Part shown: piece after piece, positions 48,417 through 59,400 of the stretch | How positions within the stretch are numbered: the first letter of the stretch is position 1 | Layout of the letters: the number at the start of each line of letters is the position of its first letter | Assembly (NCBI GenBank): GCA_910584345.1 | Contig: CAJTZX010000003.1 | Coordinates: 62,001 to 126,000 of the forward strand | Reading direction: 5' to 3' | Length of the DNA: 64,000 nt | Source: an uncultured Eubacterium sp. | Lineage (GTDB): Bacteria > Bacillota > Clostridia > Lachnospirales > Lachnospiraceae | The notes under the pieces: model-generated | Seen by the model: only the letters and a program-made list of their open reading frames with translations | Told to the model about the DNA's origin: nothing | Database searches by the model: none | Program-made: the position numbers and the translations under genes

Positions 48417-50072
48417 CTACTCATTTGCAATGGCGTCCAGCAGTTCCGGGATCAGCTGTTTCTTTCTCGATACAACCCCCCGCAGCCGAAAGCCATCGTT
48501 GATTTTCTGTTTATAAAATGCTTTTTCTACAGCTTCATCAGCGCCTTTTCCCATACAAATAAGCTCCGTTGACTCATTTAAAATATCTGTCAGCATAATA
48601 AATACCATATTCAGCTTACGCTCTTCCATAATTGTCGCCTGATAAGGAAGCACGCGCTCTTTTACTTCGTCTAATTCATCTCTGCTCATTGCGCTGATCT
48701 GACTGACTCCAAAAAGAATCTCTCCTGCCGTAAATGTCTTAAAATCCTGATAACAGATTTCTTCTGCTGTCTTTGATTGGAAGTTGCTGCCTGCACGAAA
48801 CATTTCGTTCGCATGACGTTCCATGTCAATACCGGCTATTTCCGCTAATTTTTCGGCTGCCTGCTTATCTAACTCTGTACAGGTCGGAGAGCGAAACAGC
48901 AATGTATCTGAAATAATAGCAGAGCAAAGTAGCCCTGCGATTGGCTTTGTAATCTTCACACCATTCTCTTGATACATCTGGTAAATAATCGTGGATGTGC
49001 ATCCAACCGGCTGGTTGCGGAACATAACCGGTACCGGAGTTTCCAGGCTTCCGATTTTATGATGATCGATAATTCCAAGAATATCCGCATTGTCAATTCC
49101 GTGTACCGCCTGCTGCCTTTCGTTATGATCTACCAAAACAATCCGCTTTTTCTGCATGTTTAACAGGTTTCTTCTGGAAATCATACCAATATAACACCCA
49201 TCATGGTCTAAAATCGGGAAATCCCTATGTCTTGCTTTGGACATAACTTCCCTGACGTCATCTACATAATCTTCAATATCAAACTTTTTCAGATTTTTTG
49301 TGCGCATAAACTGTTTAATCGGCATACTCTGCATAATCAGACGGGAAACCGTAAACGGATCATATGGTGTACTGATAATCACGCACTCCTTATCCTGTGC
49401 TTCCGATATAATCTGCTTAGATACCTGCGTTCCGCCACAAATAATCAGACAGCTTGCATTATGCTTTAACGCGCACTTCTGCATACTTTCCCTGTCGCCA
49501 AGAATGACCAAATCATCTTTTTCCATACTTTCTTCTGCCATCGGCAAACTGTCTGCGGCTACAATTACTTTTCCGCGTATGTATCGGCCATGCTCATTTC
49601 CTACAAGTATCGTTCCGTTTAACGTTTCGACCATATTTTTATACGGTGTACGGGCTTGCGCTAAAATTCTTGTATCCAGTACATCCATATACGACTCCGC
49701 AATATCTCCATTGACAATTAATCCAAGCAATTCATTATTTTCATCTGTGATTGGCAAAGTAACAACCTTGCTTGTCGTCATCAGTTCCCATGCCCGTTTC
49801 AGAGAAATACTGCTGCTGACGCCAATCGTCCTGCGAAATGCAATATCCTTAAGCTGGGTACGTACGTCATCCACATATGCCGGCATTTTCACTTTAAATT
49901 TACGCAGTACATATTTTGTCTCCTCATTTAGATTTCCTGCCCGTTTCGGTTCATATTTCGTTTCAGACAAATGATTTTGCAGATCTGCATATGCGATAGC
50001 CGCACAAATCGAATCCGTATCCGGATTTCTGTGTCCGATCACCCAGACTGAATTTTCCTGTTCAAAATCCAT
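48417..50072 (-). CDS. ppaC: Manganese-dependent inorganic pyrophosphatase with CBS and DRTGG domains
   Basis: This 551-residue family II pyrophosphatase has the DHH metal motifs VWVIGHRNPDTDSICAA at the start and GIIDHHKIG near residue 330. DHHA2 elements (GCTSTIIYQMY and RKKQLIP near the end) follow. Between the two metal-binding parts lies a regulatory insert at about 70-300: two CBS domains with a DRTGG domain between them. In known members this insert binds adenine nucleotides and tunes activity. Its ATG at 50072 directly follows the stop of the coiled-coil gene with no base between, so translation is coupled. Confidence 0.96.
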   Translation of the reverse strand: MDFEQENSVWVIGHRNPDTDSICAAIAYADLQNHLSETKYEPKRAGNLNEETKYVLRKFKVKMPAYVDDVRTQLKDIAFRRTIGVSSSISLKRAWELMTTSKVVTLPITDENNELLGLIVNGDIAESYMDVLDTRILAQARTPYKNMVETLNGTILVGNEHGRYIRGKVIVAADSLPMAEESMEKDDLVILGDRESMQKCALKHNASCLIICGGTQVSKQIISEAQDKECVIISTPYDPFTVSRLIMQSMPIKQFMRTKNLKKFDIEDYVDDVREVMSKARHRDFPILDHDGCYIGMISRRNLLNMQKKRIVLVDHNERQQAVHGIDNADILGIIDHHKIGSLETPVPVMFRNQPVGCTSTIIYQMYQENGVKITKPIAGLLCSAIISDTLLFRSPTCTELDKQAAEKLAEIAGIDMERHANEMFRAGSNFQSKTAEEICYQDFKTFTAGEILFGVSQISAMSRDELDEVKERVLPYQATIMEERKLNMVFIMLTDILNESTELICMGKGADEAVEKAFYKQKINDGFRLRGVVSRKKQLIPELLDAIANE

Positions 50073-51704
50073 TTAAAACACCCCTAACTCCATTAATACC
50101 AATACAACTACCCCTGCCAGATCTAAAATACCAAATAAAATCAGCCAATAAATATATTTTTTCACCGGCTTCATACTTTTTTCATTTACACCGACCTTCT
50201 CAAACAAAGGCTTCTGCTCGTCAATCAAATCTTTCATATTGCGAAAAACCTTCACATCTTCTGTATGTATTTTCTGCGAAAGCTCTTCTTTCAGCCCGGA
50301 TACCTGCCCGTTAATCTCGTCCATCGTCTGTCTGACTTCCTCTGACTGCTGAGACATCTGCTCTACTTCCTTGTGTATCTGACGTCCCGCTTCTGCTGTC
50401 ATCTGCTCCATCGCTTTACGGCTGCTGTCAGTAAGCGCTGCGAGTTCATTACGATTTTCCTCTGACATACGGTTCATATGCATCGTCATCTGATCGAACT
50501 GTTCTGTTACATATCCCGTCATCTGGCTCATTCTGTCAGTAAATTCTCCGGTCATTTCCAAAAAACTGTTTTTTGTATCGGCGTTTAACTGGCTGATTTG
50601 ATCTAAACGGTTATTTACCTGCGAAAATCCATCCCATGCTCCCTGCGCCATCGCGCCGATTTGATTCGTCACATCCTGCGCCATTGCGCCAATCTGACTG
50701 CCTATGCCTTCGGTCATATATTCGATACCGCTGCGGTTTTCCCGTGCGATCGTATCGATCTGACCAGCCATATCTGTACTGATACGCCCAATGCTTTCTC
50801 TTGTCTGCGCATTCATAGCTTCCATCTGACCTGACAGATCAGAAGCCATCTGCTCCATACTGCCGCGTGTCTCCTGACGCATCGCCTGTATCCGATCTGT
50901 CATATCGGAAGCCATCTGCTCCATACCACTACGATTTTCCTGACGCAAAGTCTCAAACTGACCGGTCATATCGGTCGTCATCTGCTCCATACCGCTACGA
51001 TTTTCCTGGCGCAAAGTCTCAAACTGACCAGCTATGTCTGTCGTCATCTGCTCCATACCGCCGCGGTTTTCCTGCTTCATACGCTCAAACTGGCTTGTAA
51101 TATCCACTGTCAAACGATCCATACCGCCGCGTGTCTCCTGACGCATCGCCTGCATCTGATCCGTTACATTTGTCGCCATCTGCGCGATATTATCCTTTGT
51201 TTCGGTCGTCATTCTGCCAATCTGCCCTGTCACATCTGCAGTCATATTGGCAATGCTTTCTTTTGTCTCTCCGGTCATCGTCCCAATCTGTTCCGTGATC
51301 GTATCTGACATCTGTAAAATCTTATTTGATGTCTGCCTGTTCAAATTATAAATCTGCGCAGAAGTATCTTCTGTCAGTCTGTCTACAGTCATTTGCAGCT
51401 GTGAAATCAGCTGATCCATCTGCTGTCCGACACCTGTTATAAGCTGATCTGCAGCTGTCTGGCGAGTTAAAATCACTTCCTCCAGCTCATTCGCCTGATC
51501 CTGCTTTTCATCTACAAGTAATTGCAGCTCCTGTACTTTTACTTCTCTGGAATCCAAAAGAGTCTGCAGCTGCTTTGCTTTTTCGCGGAACTCGTCTATC
51601 TGCTTTAGTAAGTAATCTTCCTTCTTCATCGCACGCTGTCTCCGCTCTCTCTCCTGCTTTATCCTGTTCATTCCAAGAGCAGTATCATTACCCCTCTGAT
51701 TCAT
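50073..51704 (-). CDS. Coiled-coil membrane protein with 22-residue tandem repeats
   Basis: The product has 543 residues. An N-terminal coiled coil (about 10-85) is followed by about nine units of 22 residues, each like MEQMTTDMTGQFETLRQENR (about residues 125-330). The units contain recurring Met at the helix-core positions and RQENRSG or RQETRGG joints. A second helical region and one C-terminal membrane segment (WLILFGILDLAGVVVLVLM) follow. The 22-residue period equals two hendecads, which points to a long, slightly right-handed coiled coil anchored in the membrane. The start is ATG 51704 (GGAGG, 9-base gap). No family is recognised beyond a loose likeness to MCP-like or tail-fibre coiled coils. 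Coupling to the pyrophosphatase gene is strict. Confidence 0.85.
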   Translation of the reverse strand: MNQRGNDTALGMNRIKQERERRQRAMKKEDYLLKQIDEFREKAKQLQTLLDSREVKVQELQLLVDEKQDQANELEEVILTRQTAADQLITGVGQQMDQLISQLQMTVDRLTEDTSAQIYNLNRQTSNKILQMSDTITEQIGTMTGETKESIANMTADVTGQIGRMTTETKDNIAQMATNVTDQMQAMRQETRGGMDRLTVDITSQFERMKQENRGGMEQMTTDIAGQFETLRQENRSGMEQMTTDMTGQFETLRQENRSGMEQMASDMTDRIQAMRQETRGSMEQMASDLSGQMEAMNAQTRESIGRISTDMAGQIDTIARENRSGIEYMTEGIGSQIGAMAQDVTNQIGAMAQGAWDGFSQVNNRLDQISQLNADTKNSFLEMTGEFTDRMSQMTGYVTEQFDQMTMHMNRMSEENRNELAALTDSSRKAMEQMTAEAGRQIHKEVEQMSQQSEEVRQTMDEINGQVSGLKEELSQKIHTEDVKVFRNMKDLIDEQKPLFEKVGVNEKSMKPVKKYIYWLILFGILDLAGVVVLVLMELGVF

Positions 51705-51825
51705 ATGGTTCTTCCTCCGCACAGTACATACTGTATTTTATGGAAATGTTTCAATATATTTTATCATTTGGGGACCACTTTGTAAACCGGATTTTCAAAT
51801 TGGCATTGAAATCCAAGCTCCCCCC

Positions 51826-53019
51826 TTAAAGATTCACAAGCAATCCCTCATGCAGTTCTTTCGCTCTACACTCCCACGTGTGCCGAAGTTTCGCCTTTTC
51901 TCTGCCGTTATCTGCAATTTGCTGCATCTTGTCAGGGTGTTTTAATAAATCGCCAAGTGTTTCTGCCAAACGATCCATTTCTTTTAGGGAAAACATGATT
52001 AACTCTGCCTTGTCCGCACCAGCTGCATCATACCTCTGAAATTCTTCTCTCAAATAAATCGTTTCATCTGTAACCGCAACCGCACCAGCAAGCATGCCAT
52101 TAAAAACCCTTTCATGCGCTCCGTCTTTAAACCAAGTTGTCGTATTTAATACAAATTTGCTATGCTGCATCTTTACAATGACTTCCTGCGGTGATACCAT
52201 CCCTGCCCATATCAGATTTGGATGATTCACAAAATCACAGATATCCCATCCCTGTCCATACAAATGGACACGCACTCCATGGCAAAGCAGCGTACGGATC
52301 AATTTTTCCCGGTAATAAGAAACTGCTAACATCTCGATATAATGAATTTTCGAAATAAAATCGAATAATTGTTCATCTGTAATCGAAACTCCCTGCTGCA
52401 ATAAAGCTTGTTCCACTGCTTCTTCTATCGTCAAATCCGTATCCGTAATCATCCGCTCATATGCCTGATCTGCCACTGCTTTTGCATGAAATGCAAACTG
52501 ACTAAAATCTGGCATAATCCCAGCAACATATTTTCTGGATAAACCCCCGGCATACAAAACATCTATTTCCCGTTCACCTATAGGAATCAATTTCTGTCCA
52601 GATAATTTACCGCCATGCGGCAAAAAACCAATCGTCGAAATATTCGGATAAAATCTCTGCAAATACCCCATATGCTTCCTGTCGATACACAACACTATTG
52701 CATTAGACGGCACTGATTCAAGCGCTTTTTGATATAGGCTTGGGTGATCTACTAAAATATTGATACATGGTATCTGCAGTTCTTCCCATATATTCTTCCC
52801 TGGCACTACTTCCAAATGAAAAGCCAGATTATTAAATGTTATTGCCGCTGTTACCGGAGAGCTGACAAATCCGGCTAATGCTACTAATCCTTTCCCCATA
52901 TCTGTTGTATCTATCTGCAGTGTTTCATATCCCATTCGTTTAAAAGCTTTTACAAGCTGTTCCGTAAATAAATCCAGCGTATCATATACCCCTGTAAAAA
53001 AAATCAATCTGCGTCCCAT
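51826..53019 (-). CDS. CgeB-like glycosyltransferase
   Basis: This 397-residue GT-B-like protein has IFFTGVYDTLDLFTEQL at the start and IDVLYAGGLSRKYV in the middle. The C-terminal donor-binding region has HERVFNGMLAGAVAVTDE and LREEFQ, as in CgeB/Glyco_trans_1_2 proteins. Such enzymes glycosylate surface or flagellar structures, but the substrate is unknown. The frame runs to 53088 inside the upstream gene. The ATG at 53019, 14 bases after that gene's stop, is the natural start, with AAGAAAG upstream. It is paired with the CDP-glycerol transferase-like gene. Confidence 0.85.
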   Translation of the reverse strand: MGRRLIFFTGVYDTLDLFTEQLVKAFKRMGYETLQIDTTDMGKGLVALAGFVSSPVTAAITFNNLAFHLEVVPGKNIWEELQIPCINILVDHPSLYQKALESVPSNAIVLCIDRKHMGYLQRFYPNISTIGFLPHGGKLSGQKLIPIGEREIDVLYAGGLSRKYVAGIMPDFSQFAFHAKAVADQAYERMITDTDLTIEEAVEQALLQQGVSITDEQLFDFISKIHYIEMLAVSYYREKLIRTLLCHGVRVHLYGQGWDICDFVNHPNLIWAGMVSPQEVIVKMQHSKFVLNTTTWFKDGAHERVFNGMLAGAVAVTDETIYLREEFQRYDAAGADKAELIMFSLKEMDRLAETLGDLLKHPDKMQQIADNGREKAKLRHTWECRAKELHEGLLVNL

Positions 53020-53033
53020 AATACTATTCTTTC

Positions 53034-54509
53034 TTATATTTCTAATTCCGTTATCATATCGTTGTAAATATACTCGCTTGCAAGACAATGATTATGATGC
53101 ATATAGTCTAAATGTTCCTCAAATATTTGCTGACGCAAAACTTTTTTGCTGTCATTTCCCTGTAGAATGACATCACAAAGAAACTTTTCTATCCTGTAAT
53201 AATCATTCCCCTCTGCCTGATAATGATTCTCCACCGCTATTTTGCCCAACTGGTTAAAAGCCTGCGTATCCTTTGTTAAAAACAATAACGGTTTATTGGT
53301 ATACATATATTCTGCGATAAAAGAAGCAGAATCCATAATCATTCCATCTGAAGAGGCAAACAGCTGCAAATAGTCATCCTCATCTACCGATTTTGCATTT
53401 GGCAGACAATCCCATTTTGATACATAGGCATCATATCCATCGATATCCCGGAATATCCCCGCCTGCACAGACTTATGTCTTAAGTTCGGATGCGGTTTAT
53501 AAATAAATGATATCTCTTCCTTGTATTTTTCTGCCAAATACAATAGAAAATACAAATTTTGATGAAATGTTGAATAAGAAACGACCATATCATCTAATAC
53601 CGAATGATGCGGCGCAATCAGCACACGTTTCATCTCCTGCGGTCTCTTGTGTTCCGGTATTTTCCACAATTTTCGCAGCTCTTTTTCATGAAACTCTTTT
53701 TTTTCAAAAAAATAATCCATTTTACAATATCCAGAATATTTTGCATTTTTACCTTTTAATAAACCGTATAACTGATATCCATGCAAATTAATGATGGAAT
53801 CTGCATATACCCGCCATAGCATATTGACAAATGGCTTGTTATAGATATATTTTGAAGCAAAATCTCCAGTCAGGTTGTCAGATACATACATACCATAAGG
53901 AATATAACAGTTTAAACACTTTAACGGCAGGTTCTCTATCTGATATTCTTCCACAAACGAACCATACCAGGGCGAAATATGTACAATAACATCAGGCGTC
54001 CCACCATTTTGTTCCCAAGTAACCGTCTGATCGTTTTCAAAATCATATGCTTTTTTTACGTTATATCCTTTTTTAACAAAGAAATCATATGTTTTTTCAA
54101 ACACATACTGAGCGTCTTTCGGATCTCTGTCTCTATAAGAACATACAACAATATAACAATCTATCTTCTCATTTTCCTGCATGAGCCAATATACTTTTTC
54201 TGCAGGCCACTGTGCCGCCGATGCAACCAGAAATGCTATTTTTATCTTTTCCTGATTTTTTGTTTTTTCTTTTATTTTTGCTTTTCCATGTGCAAGAACC
54301 AGATTGTATATCTTCTCATAATACTGTTCCCCATGTTTCATCCCGCCTGCTATAAAATAAAGCAATGCATTTAAATGCCTGTATGTATATGTTTCCGGTA
54401 TCGATTCTATATTGCTAAAGTCTCCGGCATCCACGCCATCTAATAATTGTGTTAAATAAAGCTCATTTAACCTTTCTTTCAGCTGGCCATATTGTTCCTC
54501 TAAATTCAT
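53034..54509 (-). CDS. CDP-glycerol glycerophosphotransferase-like protein
   Basis: This 491-residue protein has a helical N-terminal extension of about 80 residues and a GT-B-like body. IAFLVASAAQWPAEKVYWL starts the first domain. ISFIYKPHPNLR and SSDGMIMDSASFIAEYMYTNKPLLFL are the conserved C-terminal elements of the TagB/TagF superfamily. These enzymes add polyol-phosphate units to surface polymers. The classic HGT motif region is altered (YIPYGMY), so the donor may differ. It is directly upstream of the CgeB-like gene, 14 bases before its ATG. Confidence 0.8.
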   Translation of the reverse strand: MNLEEQYGQLKERLNELYLTQLLDGVDAGDFSNIESIPETYTYRHLNALLYFIAGGMKHGEQYYEKIYNLVLAHGKAKIKEKTKNQEKIKIAFLVASAAQWPAEKVYWLMQENEKIDCYIVVCSYRDRDPKDAQYVFEKTYDFFVKKGYNVKKAYDFENDQTVTWEQNGGTPDVIVHISPWYGSFVEEYQIENLPLKCLNCYIPYGMYVSDNLTGDFASKYIYNKPFVNMLWRVYADSIINLHGYQLYGLLKGKNAKYSGYCKMDYFFEKKEFHEKELRKLWKIPEHKRPQEMKRVLIAPHHSVLDDMVVSYSTFHQNLYFLLYLAEKYKEEISFIYKPHPNLRHKSVQAGIFRDIDGYDAYVSKWDCLPNAKSVDEDDYLQLFASSDGMIMDSASFIAEYMYTNKPLLFLTKDTQAFNQLGKIAVENHYQAEGNDYYRIEKFLCDVILQGNDSKKVLRQQIFEEHLDYMHHNHCLASEYIYNDMITELEI

Positions 54510-54650
54510 ATATAATCCCTTTCTAAACCTTCCTTGTGCAGTGTAAAAAGAACGGAGAATACATCGCTTGTTCCTTCTTTTTCATAGATATTATCACACT
54601 TTCTTAATAAATACCACTCTAAACGATTTTTACAACAATTAAAAATAACG

Positions 54651-54694
54651 AAAAAAATCCTCTTGCACTGAATGATTTTTCAGCTCAAGAGGAT
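54651..54694 (-). terminator. Terminator of the secreted-protein gene
   Basis: ATCCTCTTG (54657-54665) and CAAGAGGAT (54686-54694) form a perfect 9-bp stem. On the minus strand a run of T follows (A-run at 54651-54657 on plus). It lies 180 bases after the stop at 54875; the rest of the 54510-54874 gap is AT-rich with no gene seen. Confidence 0.8.
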
Positions 54695-54874
54695 AATATC
54701 ATTGGTAGATACTTCATACATTGCAATATTTCATAAAATACAATTTTTTGTAAACGAATTTATCATATCATATTTAAACATTTCATACTATTTTTCATCA
54801 TCTATGTTTTTTTAAATAATCTTTTGATTTTTATGAATTCACTTTCATCTGCTTTTAATATCCACAGATCATTG

Positions 54875-55324
54875 TTAATAACTGTATGTTACCTTTAAAG
54901 TAATTGTCACCGTTGAAACAGGATACATATTTCCATTATAGGATATACCTGAATTTTTAATCCAAATCGTCCACGGCCCCTCTGGATTTTCACCTTCAAA
55001 TCCTGATATCTTAACAGTTCCGGTTCTGGACGGCCCGGATATAGACCTTACTGTTCCGCTTGGACTCTGCACATAAATTGTATACGGATCTGTTCCACTG
55101 GATACATTACAAAATAACTCTACCTTTGTAATAGAAGGATCGTCCCCTAAAACACTTCCAGATGTAACTCTGCTTTCTCTGGAATTTCCTCCGTTGATGG
55201 CATTTAGTTTCACTGTCGTTTTGCTGAAATTACCTGTAGCAGCAAGCACAGGTGATACTGTCATCAGACAAATCATCATACATGCCATAAAAGCTGTTAA
55301 AACTCTTTTCGTTACTTTTCTCAT
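54875..55324 (-). CDS. Small secreted beta-sandwich protein (P-domain-like)
   Basis: This 149-residue protein has a clear signal peptide (KKV-type basic start, AFMACMMICLMTVSP, cleavage near VLAATG). The mature part is all beta. TDPYTIYVQSPSGTVRSI and FEGENPEGPWTIWIKNSG resemble the end of the proprotein-convertase P domain, but it stands alone without a protease. AAGGAGGG lies 6 bases before the ATG at 55324; an upstream extension of the frame is not supported. It follows the unknown gene at 55378 by 53 bases on the same strand. Confidence 0.75.
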   Translation of the reverse strand: MRKVTKRVLTAFMACMMICLMTVSPVLAATGNFSKTTVKLNAINGGNSRESRVTSGSVLGDDPSITKVELFCNVSSGTDPYTIYVQSPSGTVRSISGPSRTGTVKISGFEGENPEGPWTIWIKNSGISYNGNMYPVSTVTITLKVTYSY

Positions 55325-55377
55325 TTTGTGCCCTCCTTGAAACTGCATGAATGTATATACCATATCAAACAATTCAA

Positions 55378-56061
55378 CTATATACTTTCATCAAATGATG
55401 CCTGTATCAGTGTACTTCCTGACTTTCGCAAATTAGATTCTATATCTTCCCGTGTAATATTATCCAAAGCGCCAGGCTTTATCGGCTTTCCTATACTCCA
55501 ACCCGGATCCGCCTTTCTTGCCGCAGCTAAAAGCGCCTGCCGATATGCTCTCTCATACTGCTGCATCGTATAACCTGCCGCCAGCCTGTCATTTTTCTGC
55601 ATTTTACGGTACATATTGGTGTACACATCTAACCGCCTTGTCGTATCTCCATTTAGCGCACCATTCTCACGCAAAAACTCTTTTTTTGTCTGCTCAAACA
55701 TTTCATCTTTACTGCTCTCAGGAATAGAAATGATACGCTTTCTTTGGCTTTCATTTTCTTCTGTTACCAAAAGACCTGCCAATCCATTCGTTGGATTGAT
55801 ATAATCGCCGTCTTTATCATAACATTTCATTGAATTTTTAATGCCCTGAATGTTGGCGTACATTGCACCATTTCCATTCCGCATCATTTCTTTTAATGCA
55901 GCTTTGTATTGTTTGCTGTTTGTATCAATACCAGCCGCTCTTAACTGTGCCTGCACAGACTTGCTATTCAGCTGGGACAATTGAAAACTGCCTGTTAAAT
56001 TTGTCCTTGCATTTCCAAACATCTGCTGAAATAAATAACGATAATCCGTAATCTTCGACAT
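55378..56061 (-). CDS. Conserved protein of unknown function (possibly DUF3879)
   Basis: This 227-residue protein has no signal peptide or membrane segment. It begins SKITDYRYLFQQMFG and contains SMKCYDKDGDYINPTNGLAGLLV, NESQRKRIISIPESSKDEMF and ADPGWSIGKPIKPGALDN. The pattern recalls the DUF3879 family of Firmicutes, but I am not certain. AAGGAGG lies 8 bases before the ATG at 56061; the longer frame from 56139 was rejected. It may be co-transcribed with the small secreted protein gene that follows. Confidence 0.7.
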   Translation of the reverse strand: MSKITDYRYLFQQMFGNARTNLTGSFQLSQLNSKSVQAQLRAAGIDTNSKQYKAALKEMMRNGNGAMYANIQGIKNSMKCYDKDGDYINPTNGLAGLLVTEENESQRKRIISIPESSKDEMFEQTKKEFLRENGALNGDTTRRLDVYTNMYRKMQKNDRLAAGYTMQQYERAYRQALLAAARKADPGWSIGKPIKPGALDNITREDIESNLRKSGSTLIQASFDESI

Positions 56062-56370
56062 AAATAAAGCCTCCTTACTCAAACATTGTATGTTTTGTAT
56101 TCTTCCATCATTATCAAAGAAATTATTATTTCTTTTCATTTCTTCATTTCAGTGAATACCTTTGTTTCATATTTGCAAACAGGTATTTGTAAGTACTGAA
56201 CTACTTGTTTGTTTTTATTTCGTCCATTTTCCTCTTATAACTAAGACCATTTGCATGAAGTAAGAATTTTTTTCACAAAATACGAATGTTCTCAACAAAA
56301 CTGCAAAAATGTTAAGTTTGCCATATTTTATGAAAACCGCATATCCGTTTATGGCAAGATTATTTTATAC

Positions 56371-56415
56371 AAAACAAGGAAGCAGGTCTGTGAAACAGAC
56401 CTGCTTCCTTGTTTT
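56371..56415. terminator. Perfect 21-bp bidirectional terminator
   Basis: The arms 56371-56391 and 56395-56415 are exact inverted copies with a 3-base loop, flanked by A-tract and T-tract on both strands. It lies 58 bases after the PFOR stop on the minus strand. The rest of the 56062-56473 gap holds no gene that I can see. Confidence 0.93.
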
Positions 56416-56473
56416 CATTGAAAGTACAATCATACGATCAACGATTTGTAAACTAACGCTAATTATTTTGTTC

Positions 56474-59400
56474 TTATTTATAAAGTTCAACTAATCTCTC
56501 TAAGTGTGTATAACGAGCTTTTGCTGCTTCTTCGGATTCTTTGAACAATTTTTCTGCACGATCCGGGAAAGATCTTGCAAGACGGCTGTAACGTGTCTCG
56601 TTGTTCAGGAATTCTTGATATGTGCCGTCGCCTGGCTTAGACGCCAATGTAAATGGATTCTTTCCTTCTGCCTTTAATGCAGGATTGAAGGAGAACAGAT
56701 TCCAGTATCCGGCAGCAACTGCTTTCTTCATTTCATCCTGACAATGGTTCATACCGCCTTTTACACCATGCAGCTCACATGGAGCATAGCCAATAATTAA
56801 TGATGGGCCATTGTAAGCTTCTGCTTCTGCAATAACTTTTACGGCGTGTGACATATTTGCACCAAGTGCGATCTGTGCTACGTATACATAACCATAGCTC
56901 ATAGCGATTTCAGCAAGACTCTTCTTGCCTACGTCTTTACCTGCTGCTGCAAACTGGCATACTTCACCGATGTTGGAAGCTTTGGAAGCCTGACCGCCTG
57001 TATTAGAGTACATTTCTGTATCGAATACCATAACGTTTACATTTTCACCGGAAGCGAGCACATGATCTAATCCGCCAAAGCCGATATCATATGCCCATCC
57101 GTCACCGCCAAAGATCCAGATAGACTTCTTAGCAAGGTAGTCTTTCTTATCGATCGCTGCTGCCGCATCCGGACATCCGGCTGCTGCTGCTTTTTCAAGT
57201 TCTGCTACGAGCGCTTCTGTTGCAGGTGTATTTGCTTTTGTATCGTCTTTTGTTTCTATGAATTTCGCAAATGCATCTTTTAATGCTGCGTCTGCTTTGT
57301 CAGATTCCGCACATTTCTTAGCGCTTGCAATTGCCTGGTCACGAAGTACCTGCTGGCCAATCTGCATACCAAGGCCATGCTCTGCATTATCCTCAAATAA
57401 GGAGTTTGCCCATGCCGGTCCCTTCTTGGAATCTTTGTGTACTGTATATGGTGATGTAGCTGCAGGACCGCCCCAAATAGAAGAACATCCTGTTGCGTTA
57501 GAAATATACATATGCTCACCAAACAGCTGTGTAATCAATCTTGCGTATGAAGTCTCTGCACAGCCTGCACAAGAGCCAGAGAACTCAAGTAATGGCTGAT
57601 TGAACTGAGAACCTTTCACCGTATTATCCGCTGGCATACCTGGCTTTTTGCCTACATTAGCTACAAGATAATCAAATACTGGCTGCTCTGCTGCCTGAGA
57701 TTCCTGTGGTACCATTTCGATTGCACCAACCGGACAAACAGTAATACACTCGCCGCATCCCATACAGTCTAATGGGGATACGCTCATCGTATACTTATAC
57801 TCACCAGCCTTTGGCTTCATATCAGCAAGTTTGATGTTATCTGGAGCTGCTTTTACTTCTTCGTCACTTAACATAAACGGACGAATGGTTGCATGAGAAC
57901 ATACAAATGCACACTGGTTACACTGGATACATTTTTCAGCGCTCCATGTAGGAACTGTTACTGCCGTTCCACGTTTTTCATAAGCAGATGCGCCATGTTC
58001 AAACTGTCCGTCCGGATTACCCATAAATGCGGATACCGGAAGGCTGTCGCCATCCATAATAGAAATCGGCTCCATCAACTCTTTTACCATCTTCACTGTT
58101 TCTGGACGTCCTTTTAATTCAGCCGGAGCCGGATCTGGTTGTGGATTTGACCAGGAAGCAGGAATTTCTACTTTATGTACTGCGTCTACACCAGCGTCGA
58201 TTGCTTTGTAGTTCATCTCTACAATCGCATCGCCTTTCTTTCCGTAAGACTTCTTAGCAGCCTGTTTCATAAAATCAACCGCATCATCAATCGGCATTAC
58301 GTTTGCAAGCTTGAAGAATGCAGACTGTAAGATCGTGTTGGTACGTTTTCCCATACCGATTTCGATCGCTTTGTCAATTGCGTTAATGGTATATAACTGA
58401 ATATTGTTGTCAGCAATGTATTTCTTTGCTTCTGCATTTAAATGATGCTCTAATTCTTCATCGGACCACTGGCAGTTAATCATAAATACGCCGCCCGGCT
58501 TTACATCCTGAACCATCTTAAAGCCCTTGTTTACATATGCAGGATTATGACATGCTACAAAATCTGCCTGATTGATGTAATATGGGCTGCGAATTGGCTT
58601 GTCGCCGAAACGCAGATGGGATATTGTTACACCACCTGTTTTTTTAGAGTCATACTGGAAGTATGCCTGGATAAACTTATCTGTATGGTCACCGATGATC
58701 TTTGTTGAGTTCTTGTTAGCGCCTACCGTACCGTCACCGCCAAGACCCCAGAATTTACATTCCACAGTGCCTTCTGCTGCTGTGATCGGAGCTGGTTTTA
58801 CTTCCGGTAAGCTTAAATTGGTTACATCGTCTACAATACCTATTGTAAAACGAGGCTTTGGTGCGTCTTTCTCTAATTCTTTGTATACAGCGAATACAGA
58901 GGAAGGCGGCGTGTCTTTGGAACCTAAGCCGTAACGTCCGCCTGTCAATACGATCGTATCCAGTCCTGCTTCACGCAGTGTAGCTGCTACGTCTAAGTAT
59001 AACGGATCGCCTAAGGAACCAGGTTCTTTTGTTCTGTCTAAAACAGCTACTTTCTTCACTGTCTTCGGAAGTACTTTTGTAAATGCTTCCGGAACCCATG
59101 GACGATATAAACGTACTTTTACTAAGCCGACTTTTTCACCCTTAGCCATCAAATAATCAATAACTTCTTCTGCTACGTCATTGATAGAGCCCATTGCTAC
59201 GATTACGCGTTCTGCGTCTTCTGCACCATAATAGTTAAACAGGTCGTAATTTGTGCCAAGCTTTTCATTAATCTTGGACATATATTTGGATACAACTGCA
59301 GGCAGCTCGTCGTATGCCTTGTTGCATGCCTCACGATGCTGGAAGAATACGTCTCCATTTTCGTGGGAACCACGCATAGCCGGATGTTCCGGATTCAGCG

